DNA from: Dentipellis sp. KUC8613
Taxonomy: Eukaryota; Basidiomycota; Agaricomycetes; Russulales; Hericiaceae
DNA: 64,000 nt
Assembly: GCA_002286715.1 (NCBI GenBank)
Contig: NSJX01000017.1
Location: 127,654-191,653, forward strand
Direction of reading: 5' to 3'
Part shown: piece by piece, positions 32,977-44,535 of the stretch
Numbering within the stretch: position 1 is the stretch's first letter
Layout: the number at the start of each line of letters is the position of its first letter
The notes under the pieces: generated by a model
What the model was told of the DNA's origin: nothing
The model's database searches: none
Seen by the model: the letters and a program-made list of their open reading frames with translations, nothing else
Program-made: the position numbers and the translations under genes

Positions 32977-34883
32977 TGGATAGACTGGCTCAAAATGGCT
33001 ATCGTATGTTGCTTGTACCTGTACTGTACTTGTAGCCTGTATTCTATGTCGCATCCTTTTTCTGGATTTATGCATACATATTTACAATACAGCTTCAACA
33101 TAATGTTGTGCGATGGGAGGCTTCGGGCGGCGGAGTACGGTCGTACTCTAGGCCATTCTTCTTCTTTACAAGTGCTGGCATACGATACATATGGCACATA
33201 GTCATAGAGAAGTCGAAATAGGGTTGTCTTTCGAGAACTAGCGAGCATGGGGACAGCTGCGCAATCTAAGACTCGTGGGCACAGATGCAATTGACCGGTA
33301 TGCTACGCGCACCTCACCCCTTGCGTCCCCTTGTCGCCTCGAAGCTAGTAAGGGACGCCAAAAGCACAACTCGCCGCCAATGACGCGCTCTTTCATCCGC
33401 TCACATTTCGCCACCACCGATGTCGAGATACCTCAGACTAGACGACGTCGGGGTGCGCATTGGGAAACTGGTCAGCCCGGATGCGCTCAAGGGGCAGGGG
33501 CCACCAGAACGGCGTGTAGAAGACCTCCGCGTCCGCCTCGCCTGGACCATTGCATATCTCCCAGACCCGCAAACGCAAAGGCCCCCTCGTGTTGCAGCCG
33601 CGCCCACTCCACTGGCATGGACGTCTGCTGAATGGCGCGTCCTGGGGTACTCGCGCACTCGCGCACTCACGCACGGTACTGAAGGCACCGGTCGCGCCGC
33701 ATCGCTGCCTTGACCACCAGCACGCAGGGTTATGCCTGAGACTCGCCATCCGCGTCCGACATCATGTGCGGCCGCGGGTGGCGCAGCAGGACGTCGCGCG
33801 AGAGGGGGAGAGCAGACGATCGTCCGGAAATCTGAACTTCAGCTTCCAGCCGGCGTCGCTGCGGGGGGAACCATGGCACTTGAACGTGAAGTGAAGGCGT
33901 CGGCATCGAGTTTCGTTTCTAGATGTGCGTACTTATAGAAGAGGATATCAGCACGCGGCCTTGGTCGTATATGTTATACAAAAAAAGCATCCCCACCGAT
34001 GCGGGCTGAGAGGGGGCGCCTGCGTAGCAGGAAAAGGCCTCTTCCGTAGAGGCGCTAGCGCTGGATGTCGACTAGGAGATGGTCGGGGAGACAACATCCT
34101 CCTTGGTGACAGTGTTATCGTGAGACCTAGAAAAGCGTATAAACTGCTCGACAATTTCAAGAGAAAGCACTGAGGGAAGAAAGGTGGTAAGTTTCATAGG
34201 GTGACCGTGGTGAAAAGGAGACAGACTGTTGTGCGATTCGAAAGGACGGGAGCGAACCTAATTTGATCTTGGAAAGATGGCCTCTATGGTGTGCCTTTTT
34301 CCTGGAAGTACGTCTAATAAACCACGCTGTGTAACGTACCTGAGAAATAATAAGGGAGAGACGGGACGGGTAGGCGGATGAATATGGACGTCTGAGGGGT
34401 AGCGGCGAGTGAGCCCCCCTTCATCGCGTATAGATTCCCTCTCAGGTGGAAGCTAACCAAATTCGAATCTAGTTGCACGGAACAAACTCGAGGAGACTCA
34501 CGGTGAAGAATATGAAGAGCGGTCTAAGGTCGCGCGAGGCAACAGCCTCAATGAACCTATATTGAGTCGCGATGATAAAGAAGGTGACTCGTCGATTCTC
34601 CATGCTGTATCGTCCTCCTAGACGTATATACGTACGTACTTGCGGTGTCTGTGGCGTACAGCTTCACCAGAAATATGAGTTGCGGGGACGATAAGGGGGT
34701 TCGGGCGTGTGCGCGGTGGTGATGGGAGATTGCCGAGATGCAAAGGGGGCGGGCATGTGATCAGATGGCGGGGCACTGGGCAGAGCAAGCAGAGCAGCGC
34801 CTCCATCATTCTCGCCCCGCCAACACCTACTTCAACCCCTCCCTGCCCCCCACCAGCATACCCACCCCCATCCACCACATACC
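32977..34883. other. Spacer with paired hairpins near 34.0 kb
   Basis: No supported gene lies in these 1.9 kb. At 34019-34053 two adjacent perfect hairpins occur (5-bp stem with GTA loop, 6-bp stem with TCCGT loop). ORFs at 33275-33894 are shadows without motifs. Confidence 0.5.
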
Positions 34884-36016
<1,133 letters not shown>

Positions 36017-36666
36017 TCCCGACCATCCCCCGCCCGCATCCCCCACCCCCAGTTCCAATCCCAGTTCCCGTGTCGTCCCAGTCCCCGTCCCCGTAGCGTG
36101 CCGTGCTGTGAAAGAAGAATTTGATGGAGCCAATGCATAACCAATATATAGCCTCCGAGTGTACCCGAAATACGGACGTTTTTCTCCTGCGTCGAGGGCT
36201 GCGTGTGTACCGTTTGAATATCCTCCTTCTTCATTTGTCCTGCTATTCCAGTTCTGCTTCTTGAGCTCCACCTGCAGGATCCCGATCGCGTTACCGTTGG
36301 ACGTTGATGCCGAATGAGCACCCGCCCTGCGCGCCTCGACGTGCACTTACTCATTGCCCGAGCTCGAGTCAAGAACCAAGAACCATTGACATGATCGTCG
36401 GTGTCGCGTTCGTGTCAATGCGCGCGGGTTTCAGAACGCGCCACGCACGCCTTCTGAATCTCTGCTTCGCGCGGGGCGATCGATCAGATTCATAAGTATA
36501 TTGCAATGGCGGCTGATCTTTGGACTCGTCTGCGACCGTGCATGCTGCGCGGTGGTCAGCCAGGCGATGCAGGGTCGCAAATGGCAGCCTTACATAGAGC
36601 GCCCCGGGTCTCGCCGATGGCGCTTAGCGGTAGCACGCGGAGGGCGCACCACACAGGAGGTCGGCT
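36017..36666. other. Calmodulin 3' flank, nothing recognised
   Basis: Convergent 3' region between calmodulin and the tentative small minus-strand gene. It contains C-rich CCCAGTCCC repeats just after the stop codon, within the probable 3' UTR. Confidence 0.45.
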
Positions 36667-37117
36667 TCACAGAATGTTGCCGCTCCGCCTCTGCTCATTG
36701 AAGCTGTCGCTGGCGCCCTGGAGTCCGAGGAGTGTTTCGTGTTTTTGGAATTCATTGATTTTCTCAGTCAGCAGCTCCAGATTTCCAGCCTGGTCGCCTC
36801 GCGTATACGTATGTTCGAGTCAGGGAGACAGCTGAGATGAGCCGGCGCCAATGTCCTCGGAGGAGGAGCAGGGGGAGAAGCGGGTGGTGTGCTGCGGGGT
36901 GCATGAGACTCGCCGGGCGGATTGCTAATACGATGCATTGCGATTGCTAACACACAGTGATACTTTGGATCAATGAGGGGAGGGAGCGGTGGCCACTCAA
37001 GCTATAGCGCTGGGTCTGCGCCCGCAGGCAGGCGGCGGGGGGCGGATGTGCGTGCGGGGCGGATGTATATAAGGGGTGGGGACGGGACGTACCGACAGCG
37101 ACATACAAGTCGAACAT
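36667..37117 (-). CDS. Tentative small coiled-coil protein
   Basis: Unrecognised. The well-supported part is the exon 36797-36667, which reads as a charged amphipathic helix (NLELLTEKINEFQKHETLL) and ends at a TGA after SGNIL. It can be joined to a start exon 37117-37093 (MFDLYVAV, GTACGT donor) in matching phase, giving 51 aa. An intermediate exon around 36920-36950 is also possible. It is divergent from the DUF1348 gene, only ~50 nt from its ATG. Confidence 0.3.
37066..37073 (+). promoter_or_regulatory. TATA box of DUF1348 gene
   Basis: TATATAAG lies 96 nt before the ATG at 37169. Confidence 0.5.
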
Positions 37118-37168
37118 CGAACTTGCGCCTAGCATCTAACATCTAACAGCCAACACCTCTCCAATATC

Positions 37169-37856
37169 ATGACCACCACTCGCCCCCCTCTCCCGCCCTT
37201 CACGCACGAGAGCGCTACCGGTAAGCCCCTCCTTCTCCCTCCCTCGCCCACCTTCACCCGCCGGTACTAACGCTAACGGCGCACGCACAGTGAAAGTGAA
37301 AGCAGCGCAGAAGCTCTGGAACACGACGGACCCGGCCAAGGTCTCGCTCGCGTACACCGAGGACTCGATCTGGCGCAACCGCGACCAGTTCGTGCGCGGG
37401 CGCGCGGCGGTCGTCGACCTGCTCACGAAGAAGTGGCAGCGCGAGACGCGGTACAAGTGCGCCTTCTCTCCTTCCTCTCTACCCGCTCTTTTTCCTTTCT
37501 AAATCGTTCTGTGCCCGCAGGCTGCGCAAGGAGCTGTTTGCGTTCACGGACAACAAGATCGCGGTGCAGTTCTGGTACGAGTTCTACGACGAGGCGGACA
37601 AGTCGTGGTACCGCTGCTACGGGCTCGGTCAGTCTTCCTCGAGCCCTTTCCCCACCGCCCTTTGCAGACAGGCCTATGCGATGAAATGGAGCTAATATGG
37701 CGCACAGAGGACTGGACGTTCAATCCCGACGGGCTCATGCGCAAGCGCCAGATGAGCGGGAACAACGTCAAGATCGCGGAGAATGAGCGCTGGTTCGCGG
37801 ACGGCGCGACGGACGAGGATGTGGATAAGGTGAATATCACCGAGGCGCACTGGTGA
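37169..37856 (+). CDS. DUF1348/SnoaL-like (NTF2-fold) protein
   Basis: Small alpha+beta-barrel protein of the nuclear-transport-factor-2 superfamily; DUF1348 members are widespread and of unknown activity. Four exons, 37169-37220, 37291-37456, 37521-37627 and 37708-37856, give 157 aa, the usual size. The family blocks are all seen: [96 protein letters not shown] and [12 protein letters not shown]. It is probably cytosolic, with no signal peptide or membrane segment. Confidence 0.92.
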
Positions 37857-38277
37857 ATGATGCAGTTGCGTGATGAGCCTAGATATGGGGTCGGAGGCAA
37901 AATGTCGCGTGTATTATCACAAGGACAATCGAAGCCTATAATTCGGATTGTTCTACGCCGTACACGAGGAAATATTCTGTTTCCACCTTGCCTGACACTC
38001 ACGCTGATTGACAGCTTTGTCGTGCCATGAGACGTTCTGAGCTGCCTTCTCCCTGCGACACATATAAATGTATATTGAATGCATAAGGTGTAGGAGCACG
38101 TCAAGTCGGGTAGTCAGGATGCCTAAGAGAAGCTTGAGTCTGAAGTCAACAAATCAGGATATCACGTCTACCGGTCGTTGTGGTATCCCGTTAGAAGCCA
38201 ATATATCTAATAAACACACGGGTATAATCTTCCTAACAAGAAACATCAATATGCGGCCTCCTCGAAGCCAGCTGTGG
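37857..38277. other. Convergent 3' spacer
   Basis: Between the DUF1348 gene and the first cluster gene. No ORF or repeat of note. Confidence 0.5.
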
Positions 38278-40762
38278 TCAGAGGGATTCACGGGTGCCCA
38301 GCAAATTAGCACTCCCGCGCCGGCTCGGCGCCGCAGACTTCCTGCCGCCCAGCGGCGTTGCGGTTGACTCGGCTGGCATAGGGCTAGCAGGCGGGCTCTG
38401 CGCTGGGCTCGTGGCCAGGGACGTGATGTCCCAGCTGCCCAGTGCGAAGTTGTCCACGAGCTGCGTGAGAATCTTGTGTGTGAGCCTCGTGCGCGGGACG
38501 AGGGCGACTGTCTGCGTCTGTAAGAGGGCGCTAGGCTGCTTCTTCACGTCGTATAGATATCGCTGCGCCCCGTCGTCGTCGCCGTCGCCGTCATCGCTAC
38601 CACCGCCACCGACCGCCAGCAGCACACGATTCGGCAAGTTCATGACGTCGTCGTCGTGCAGGAACTCCTCCGCCAGCGCCTCCGATCCACCACGCGCAAC
38701 CATCGGGTGTGGGTGCGGGGGTATCTGCGCTGCCAGCTCGCCGATCGCCTCTGGGAGAGTGCAGAGGATCTGGTACACGGGCGCGAGGCTCTCAGGCTTC
38801 TTGTCGGCAGCAGCCACCGGTGTCCCCTCTATCTGCACCCGCGTAAGCCCCGCCTCGACCGCCCCGGACACGAGAGACGCCACCTGCGACTCTGGGAGGC
38901 GCCGGCCGATCACGAGCAGCAGCGCAAGCATCGTGCGCGCGCGTTGGAGCGCGTAGGTCGACGGCGAGCCGTCGACGAGCAGCTTCTCGGGGAGCAGGTC
39001 GAGGTCGGGGAAGCGTGCCAGGATCAAGCTGTATCGCTTGCCCTCAGGCTGGTCGGGGGCCCACCGGGGCTCATCCAGGGTATGCTCGAGGATAGGGTGG
39101 AGCGCGAGCGCGAAGTAGACGAGCAGCCGCCGGCTGCGCGGGCTCGTGAGCTGCTGGTACTGGCCACAGCGGCTGCGAACGTGCTGCAAGAGGGTCGCAT
39201 GGGCCGCATTCCGAGAGGACTGAGGCGCAGTAGATTTTCTAGTTTCTCCGCTGTCGACAGTCGGTGCGGGAGGGCGGTAGATGGCGGTCGTGCCATTAAG
39301 AAGCTGAGTGAACGCTGTCTTTGTGCTCGCACTGTCAGACAGCATGGAGTACAGCGAGTCTGATCTACCCGGAGGGTCATCACTTGATCCTGGCGGCGGG
39401 AAGACAAGGCTTGCTGGCTCGTTGAGAGCCGCAGACGTCATTTGCGGGTCCGTTACGGGACTCGGGGGTTCCACCTCCACCTCCGTGGTGCTCGGTGCAT
39501 TGGGGTGCAACGTAGCCGTGCCCTTCTCTGGAATAGGCGAGAGTGGAGCCGGAGGGGAGTTCGAGGAGGATTCAGCAGCAGGCTCTCCCCTCTCGGTGGA
39601 CGTCTTCGGTGCATGGGAATGAGATACCCTGGCTTGTTTCGCGGAAACCTCAGAGGAGTGTGATCTTGTGAAACCTGGTCGGGCCGGCGCATCTGAGGCT
39701 CCGTCAAGATTATTCAAAAAAACGAATTGTTCCGTGGAAGTGCCGGGTGGCGCTGGTGTGTGAAATAGTTGCAAAGGATCTGACATGGAGGCCCCGCCCT
39801 GTGATCCTGCGTTGTCCGCAGCCATCAAAGACTCGGCTGGTGTTCCAGAAGGTGATTTCGTCGGCTTAAATATCCCAATCACCCTGCTACTTAAACGCCT
39901 CCCCACTTTTTTCTTCCGCGAGGGATGCTGGGTTTTGTCGTCGTTTTTCGGCTGCGTGTTCCTTAAGATCAAGCCATCTGGGAATGGGCACTGTCAACTG
40001 TGTGTCAAGGGGAAAGTTGCATGAATACTCACTGGGCTGGGGTAAGAACCCATTCCAGCACGCATTGTCACGGAGTTCGTGGATGTTGGTGACGCGGTTT
40101 CCGACGAATAGGTGGCTGACGAACCACTCCATCAACAGCTTTGTTACAGAATTCACGGGTCTGATGATCTCGAAGCCCTGCGAGTAGAGGAGTATGGAAG
40201 GGGCCTCCGTCACGTCGTATTGCAGGCATCCATCACCGCCGAGCAGATTCTCGAGCGAAGGTGTCAACGCGTGTGATGCGGAGTTGGTCGAAATTCGCGA
40301 GCGCGTTGCATTGAGGACGGTATTGAGTGATTCGGGGAGGGGCGTCAGCAGAATCTCCGCAAGGTCTTTCATGAATTCCTGGTAGTTCCCTATGTACCTC
40401 CCTTGCGGCAACCCCGAGGCGACAGCCTGGCTGACGAGAGCGACGATGTCTGGCTTCTGCTGCATATTCAGGGTTTGCACGATTACCCAAAGCGTGAGGA
40501 TCATGATCTTCGCTCGCAGCCCGACCGACCCATAAAGTGTGACATCGTACAGGACCGCTAAATCCTTCGGATATTTCCAGAGGTTGCAATAATCAAGACT
40601 TTCAAGCTTCGGCTCGACCGGTGTAGGCGGACGGCTGTATTTGAGAGCGGGGTGGCTGGCTAAGGCCTCGTACACATCTTTCTTTTGCTGATCTAGCCCC
40701 ACTGCGTGTCGAGCCCTCGAAGTGGGCGCAGTGGAAGTGTCGGAGATGGTGTTAGAAGCCAT
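38278..40762 (-). CDS. Two-domain (B+A) family protein, copy III
   Basis: Unrecognised family; no function assigned. Exons 40762-40033 and 39977-38278 give 809 aa. The B domain fills exon 1: DVYEALASHPALKY, RAKIMILTLWVIVQT, VALVSQAVASGLPQG, LLTPLPESL, APSILLYSQGFEIIRP, LLMEWFVSHLFVG and CWNGFLP just before a phase-1 GTGAGT donor. Exon 2 encodes a basic, Ser/Pro-rich linker (HPSRKKKVGRRLSSR, many SP sites). The A domain follows: RRLLVYFALALHPILEH, RARTMLALLLVIGRRLP, ASLVSGAVEAGL, AAQIPPHPHPM, an Asp/Gly acidic loop, KKQPSALLQTQTVALVPRT and LVDNFALGSWDI. There is no signal peptide. I chose the ATG at 40762 (MASNTISDTS); the frame is open further upstream to 40990, but that part is less protein-like. 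Confidence 0.85.
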
Positions 40763-42056
40763 GGGTCCCAATGCTGCTGTTGCTGAGACTTGTAATAACG
40801 GGATCACTCTTGGCTCGATGAAAAAGATGGATACTGCGCACCGGAATGGTTCGTACGAATGCGTCCGGCGGAGGGTTGTGGACAACGAAAACAGGTGTGG
40901 AAAATGTACAAGCCGGTGACGGTGATGAAAGAAGGTAAGATAAGGGAACCTGTGTTGTATGCGTGTGCGATGAGGAGACTTGATGATCAACCCTTTTCCG
41001 GGAAAGGCGGCAGGAGAAGGGAAGGGCGTCGTAACCTAGTATAAGGTGGCCTGCGAGTCGGTACCAATCGCAACAGAGGAGAGGGATAATTCTACACGAA
41101 AGTAGCAGATATCGTGGGCCGCGGCATCGACGTAGCGCAGAAACGACAAGAGAGGCTCTTCCGCCTCAGCCCCTGTCACATCTCACGCCATTGTACTGCA
41201 TCTGATGGAATACACTTCCTTTTAGGAAGACGGAAACCTGAGATACGTCGGAATATTGTACTTCTGAATGTATTTTGATAGGTCGAGAACAGGCAGATGC
41301 TAAATGCAGTACTCACAGGATAGCCGCTGGAAAACGGAAAGAAGGCGGAACACATATATAGCATCACACAGCCTAGGTGTGCTATCATTGGATCCATATT
41401 TCCTGATTTCTAGAGATGAATCATCCGTAGCACCTCCCTGAGCTTTGTATTGTGATGAGATTGGCTGGTGGTTGACTTACATGAGGCGGAGTGACAATCA
41501 TCGGAAGTTTAAGCGAGAAAGATACGAGTGTTCTGTCCTTTAGCAGAATACGTAGCATTCAGAGGTTGTTAGCGGCAGCTGGTCGTTTACGCGAGATTGC
41601 GCCAACGTGTCAAGTCAAAGGCGAGGTACGCGCGGCGGCTGCCGCTGCCTTGAATACCGGCCGCCGGCCACGCGTCAGATGTTATGGAGGGATGACATGA
41701 CTATTGTACACATTTCCATGTCTGCCACACCATGATAAATATACCTCCTTATACCGGAGACAGAATGGTATTTCAAGGTCTCCGACCTACAAGCACCTAT
41801 GATGGAACTTTGAATAGTAATGTTCACATTGGTTCGCTTTCAATGGCGACTCGGAGACTAACTCGAAATTGAACATTGTGAACAGGTCTGACCATACGAC
41901 CAAAATGACTGATTACTATGCATGTGTGGAGCCGCTGCCGGCGATTGTAGAAGTACATCGAAGTGATTTGAAGTAATGCAGCACGAAGGCTGGCATGGAC
42001 GGGACAGCTCTATCTTATAAACAACATGAATCTGTATCCTCTGTAATCATCATCAT
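40763..42056. other. Intergenic spacer of family cluster
   Basis: Contains a stretch near 41330-41360 (ACGGAAAGAAGGCGGAACA) matching 48015-48035 upstream of copy II (ACGGAAGGAAGGCGGAACA). This indicates that the flanks were duplicated with the genes. No independent gene is supported. Confidence 0.55.
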
Positions 42057-43070
42057 CTATGATCTGTTCGCAATAGCTCTGTCCTTGAATTCTTCCAATG
42101 TTGATTCCCTCGTCCTGAACAGACTAGTCTCATCAAAAGTAGAGGAAGGTAGGAATCTCCGGCAGCTTACGTTCTTTTCCTGGATAGACCGTACTTTGAG
42201 CCAGCTCTGTTCAGCGGTGGACCTACAAGTAGTCATAACTCATGAAATCACACAAGAATCATACGGGATATTGCTGTACTTGCCTGGGGGAAAGAACGCA
42301 TTCCAACAACGGTCGTTATCATGGTCCTCTACCCTGTCGATCCGTTTCCCAATGGATAGCTTCTCGGTAAACCACAGAAGTGTGAGGTGCGAGGGAAGGT
42401 TCTTAGGAGCGATAATAGGGCTCATCGGAACTTCAGCTTTCTGATCAGTGAGCAGGAGACTCTGCGCTGCGCACGCGTCGTAGACGATCGTCCTTGTGCC
42501 GACGAAGGAGCTATTGAAAGACTCTTCGAACTCTTCAAAGTTGAACAGCTTGTGTGTGTGTTCTGAACGCAGTTCTTCGAGAATCTTCTTCACACGGGAC
42601 GGGAGTGGTGTCCGTAAGGTGTCTGCGAACCTGTCGACGAACATCTGAAGATCACCAATCCGGTACCTCGGTTCTTCTTCCAGGCTCATCTCGAGTGCTG
42701 TGCTAATGAGTTGGCGACAGTCCGATTTGGTCGCCTTCGTTTCGTGCGCGATTATCCATAGCGCCAGCATTATTATCTTCGCCCTCGCCCCAGGTTCCGC
42801 CAAAGCAGACGCGTCGAAGAATATCCTTTGCGAGGGATAAAGCATCTGTGTATCGGACCCCTTCGAATGATCGAAGCGCTGCCATGGTGGGTTCCACGGC
42901 TGAAGCGGCTTGACGTGGTTCAGCGCAGGATGCTTCGCCAGTATTTCGTATGCATCGGATTTGAGAGTTTCCCATTCGTTCTTCCGCTTTTGACGCTTGT
43001 GAACGATACCGGAGAAAATGCTGTGCAGTTCATGGATGACCTGGCCCAGTCCTTTGAGGCTGAAAGACAT
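42057..43070 (-). CDS. B-domain-only family protein (copy b2)
   Basis: Exon 1 (43070 to about 42284) carries one B domain: an N-terminal amphipathic helix (MSFSLKGLGQVIHELHSIF), AYEILAKHPALNHVKP, RAKIIMLALWIIAHET, QLISTALEMSL, TLRTPLPSRVKKILEEL, LTLLWFTEKLSIGKRI and CWNAFFPP. There is no A domain. The 3' end is uncertain. A perfect GC-type donor (AG|GCAAGT at 42283/42282) keeps the phase-1 position used by all paralogues and gives a ~280-aa protein. A GT donor 4 nt later gives 318 aa with a longer hydrophilic tail stopping at 42057. Coordinates use the longer option. Upstream flanking DNA matches that of the B-only copy at 48.8-49.8 kb. Confidence 0.75.
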
Positions 43071-44535
43071 CTAAAAATAATGGAAGTGATTTTTGGTGTC
43101 AGGGTGGGCACGGCTTGATCTTCGAGCACGAGTAGACGCACCTGCGACTTTCCAGTTCTGTGCGATAAGCGTTAGACAACGACACGTAGCCTTCCGGCAG
43201 GAGCGAGCTGGACGGCAGCCAATGAGTCGTTGATACACGAACGTATATCGATGATAAAGATACCTACGGTGAGGGAAAACAAATGGACAAGGAACTGCCG
43301 ACCGTACGGTTAACGATGAGGTCGTGAAGAGCCTGGAGGCTTGTCAGAAGGAGACAAGCTTCGGCAGCCTAGCGGAGGAAGGGAGCATGTAGTGTATCGG
43401 GAGTCTGAGGGAATGGGAAAGAGCAGTGAAGAGTGCGCACGGACACATCGACATCGGAACAAGAAGGTCGGAGTATTTGTCGTATCACGTATGTACAGAT
43501 AAGGCACCACATTGGAAAGATTGTTTCCTCTGTGCATGTCTATACGCTTTAGGAGACTTATGGTCAGATTTACATACCCACGAGCCAACAGGAGTAAGCG
43601 TACCTTGACGGATCTGTCACCTTTTCAAGCAGGAGCGCTGAAATCATGGGTAAACGTATGAATCGAAGCCGAAGACGTTGTTCGGAAATTGGTACCGTCG
43701 CGGAGTATGGGTAACATCTCGCCAAACTATGAGTGCCGAGGCCTCGTGTCAAGTTTGCATTAGTAGCAGCACTGAATAGGTTTTGGATAGTGAGTGAGCG
43801 GCGCGAACAGTCAACTGGACCCGTAAAACGAGGAACTAGCTGAAATATCACTGCAATGTACATACCAAGGACTCTAGCGCAAACGCGACCTGCTTGGGTT
43901 CACCAACACCACTACGGCGTGTGGCACAAGGGATTCTCCCCTCTTCCGCCGATTCTCCGGTGTGGATGAGCGCGGATCGAATGTAGTTATGTACTCTTAT
44001 GAAGGAGCTTCTTACGTCTACATGTTCATGATCAAATTCACGGTGCACTCTTGATACGAGCCATGCGAGGAGGCGAATATGTCGTACTACTGCGACAAAT
44101 TCTGTTGGCACCGATCCCTGTCCTCCGCGAACCCAGTGGCACCGACACAGAAACGGCAGCGGCGGGGGAAGAGGTTCTAGCATGCTGTCAGCTAGAAATA
44201 TGGGAACAGTGTCGAGATCGTAGAGGGCAAACGCCGATACGCGAATAACCTGACGGACAAGAGGTTGGATAATGTGAACTTCACTGGCGCGCATTGATGA
44301 TAGAACAGGTCACCGCAAACCGCGCAGGGAGGGTGTATAGACAGTAGAAGGTGAGTTGAGAGAAGACGATCTGAGGCTGAGGCTGAAAGCAAGCATGTAA
44401 GATCCTGAGACGCGGGGCTAACGGTACCAATATGTGGTAGATCGAAATCAAACGTACGACAGGATTTGGACCTGTGTTCAAAATACAACGAACCTGACCC
44501 ATTCCCGGTAGGCTGGTACGTATGCGCTGTAATAT
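43071..44535. other. Duplicated 5' flank of B-only gene
   Basis: 43180-43800 is recognisably similar to 49900-50520 (for example GGGAAAGAG..., GAGTGCGCACGGAC, AGCGTACCTTGACGG and GCCTCGTGTC appear in the same order). No separate gene is supported; it may contain 5' UTR exons of the B-only gene. Confidence 0.55.

Noticed and set aside
43310..43588. Minus-strand ORF as an additional cluster gene
   Set aside because: The paralogous DNA at 50.0-50.2 kb does not keep the same frame or protein sequence, so it is more likely non-coding flank.
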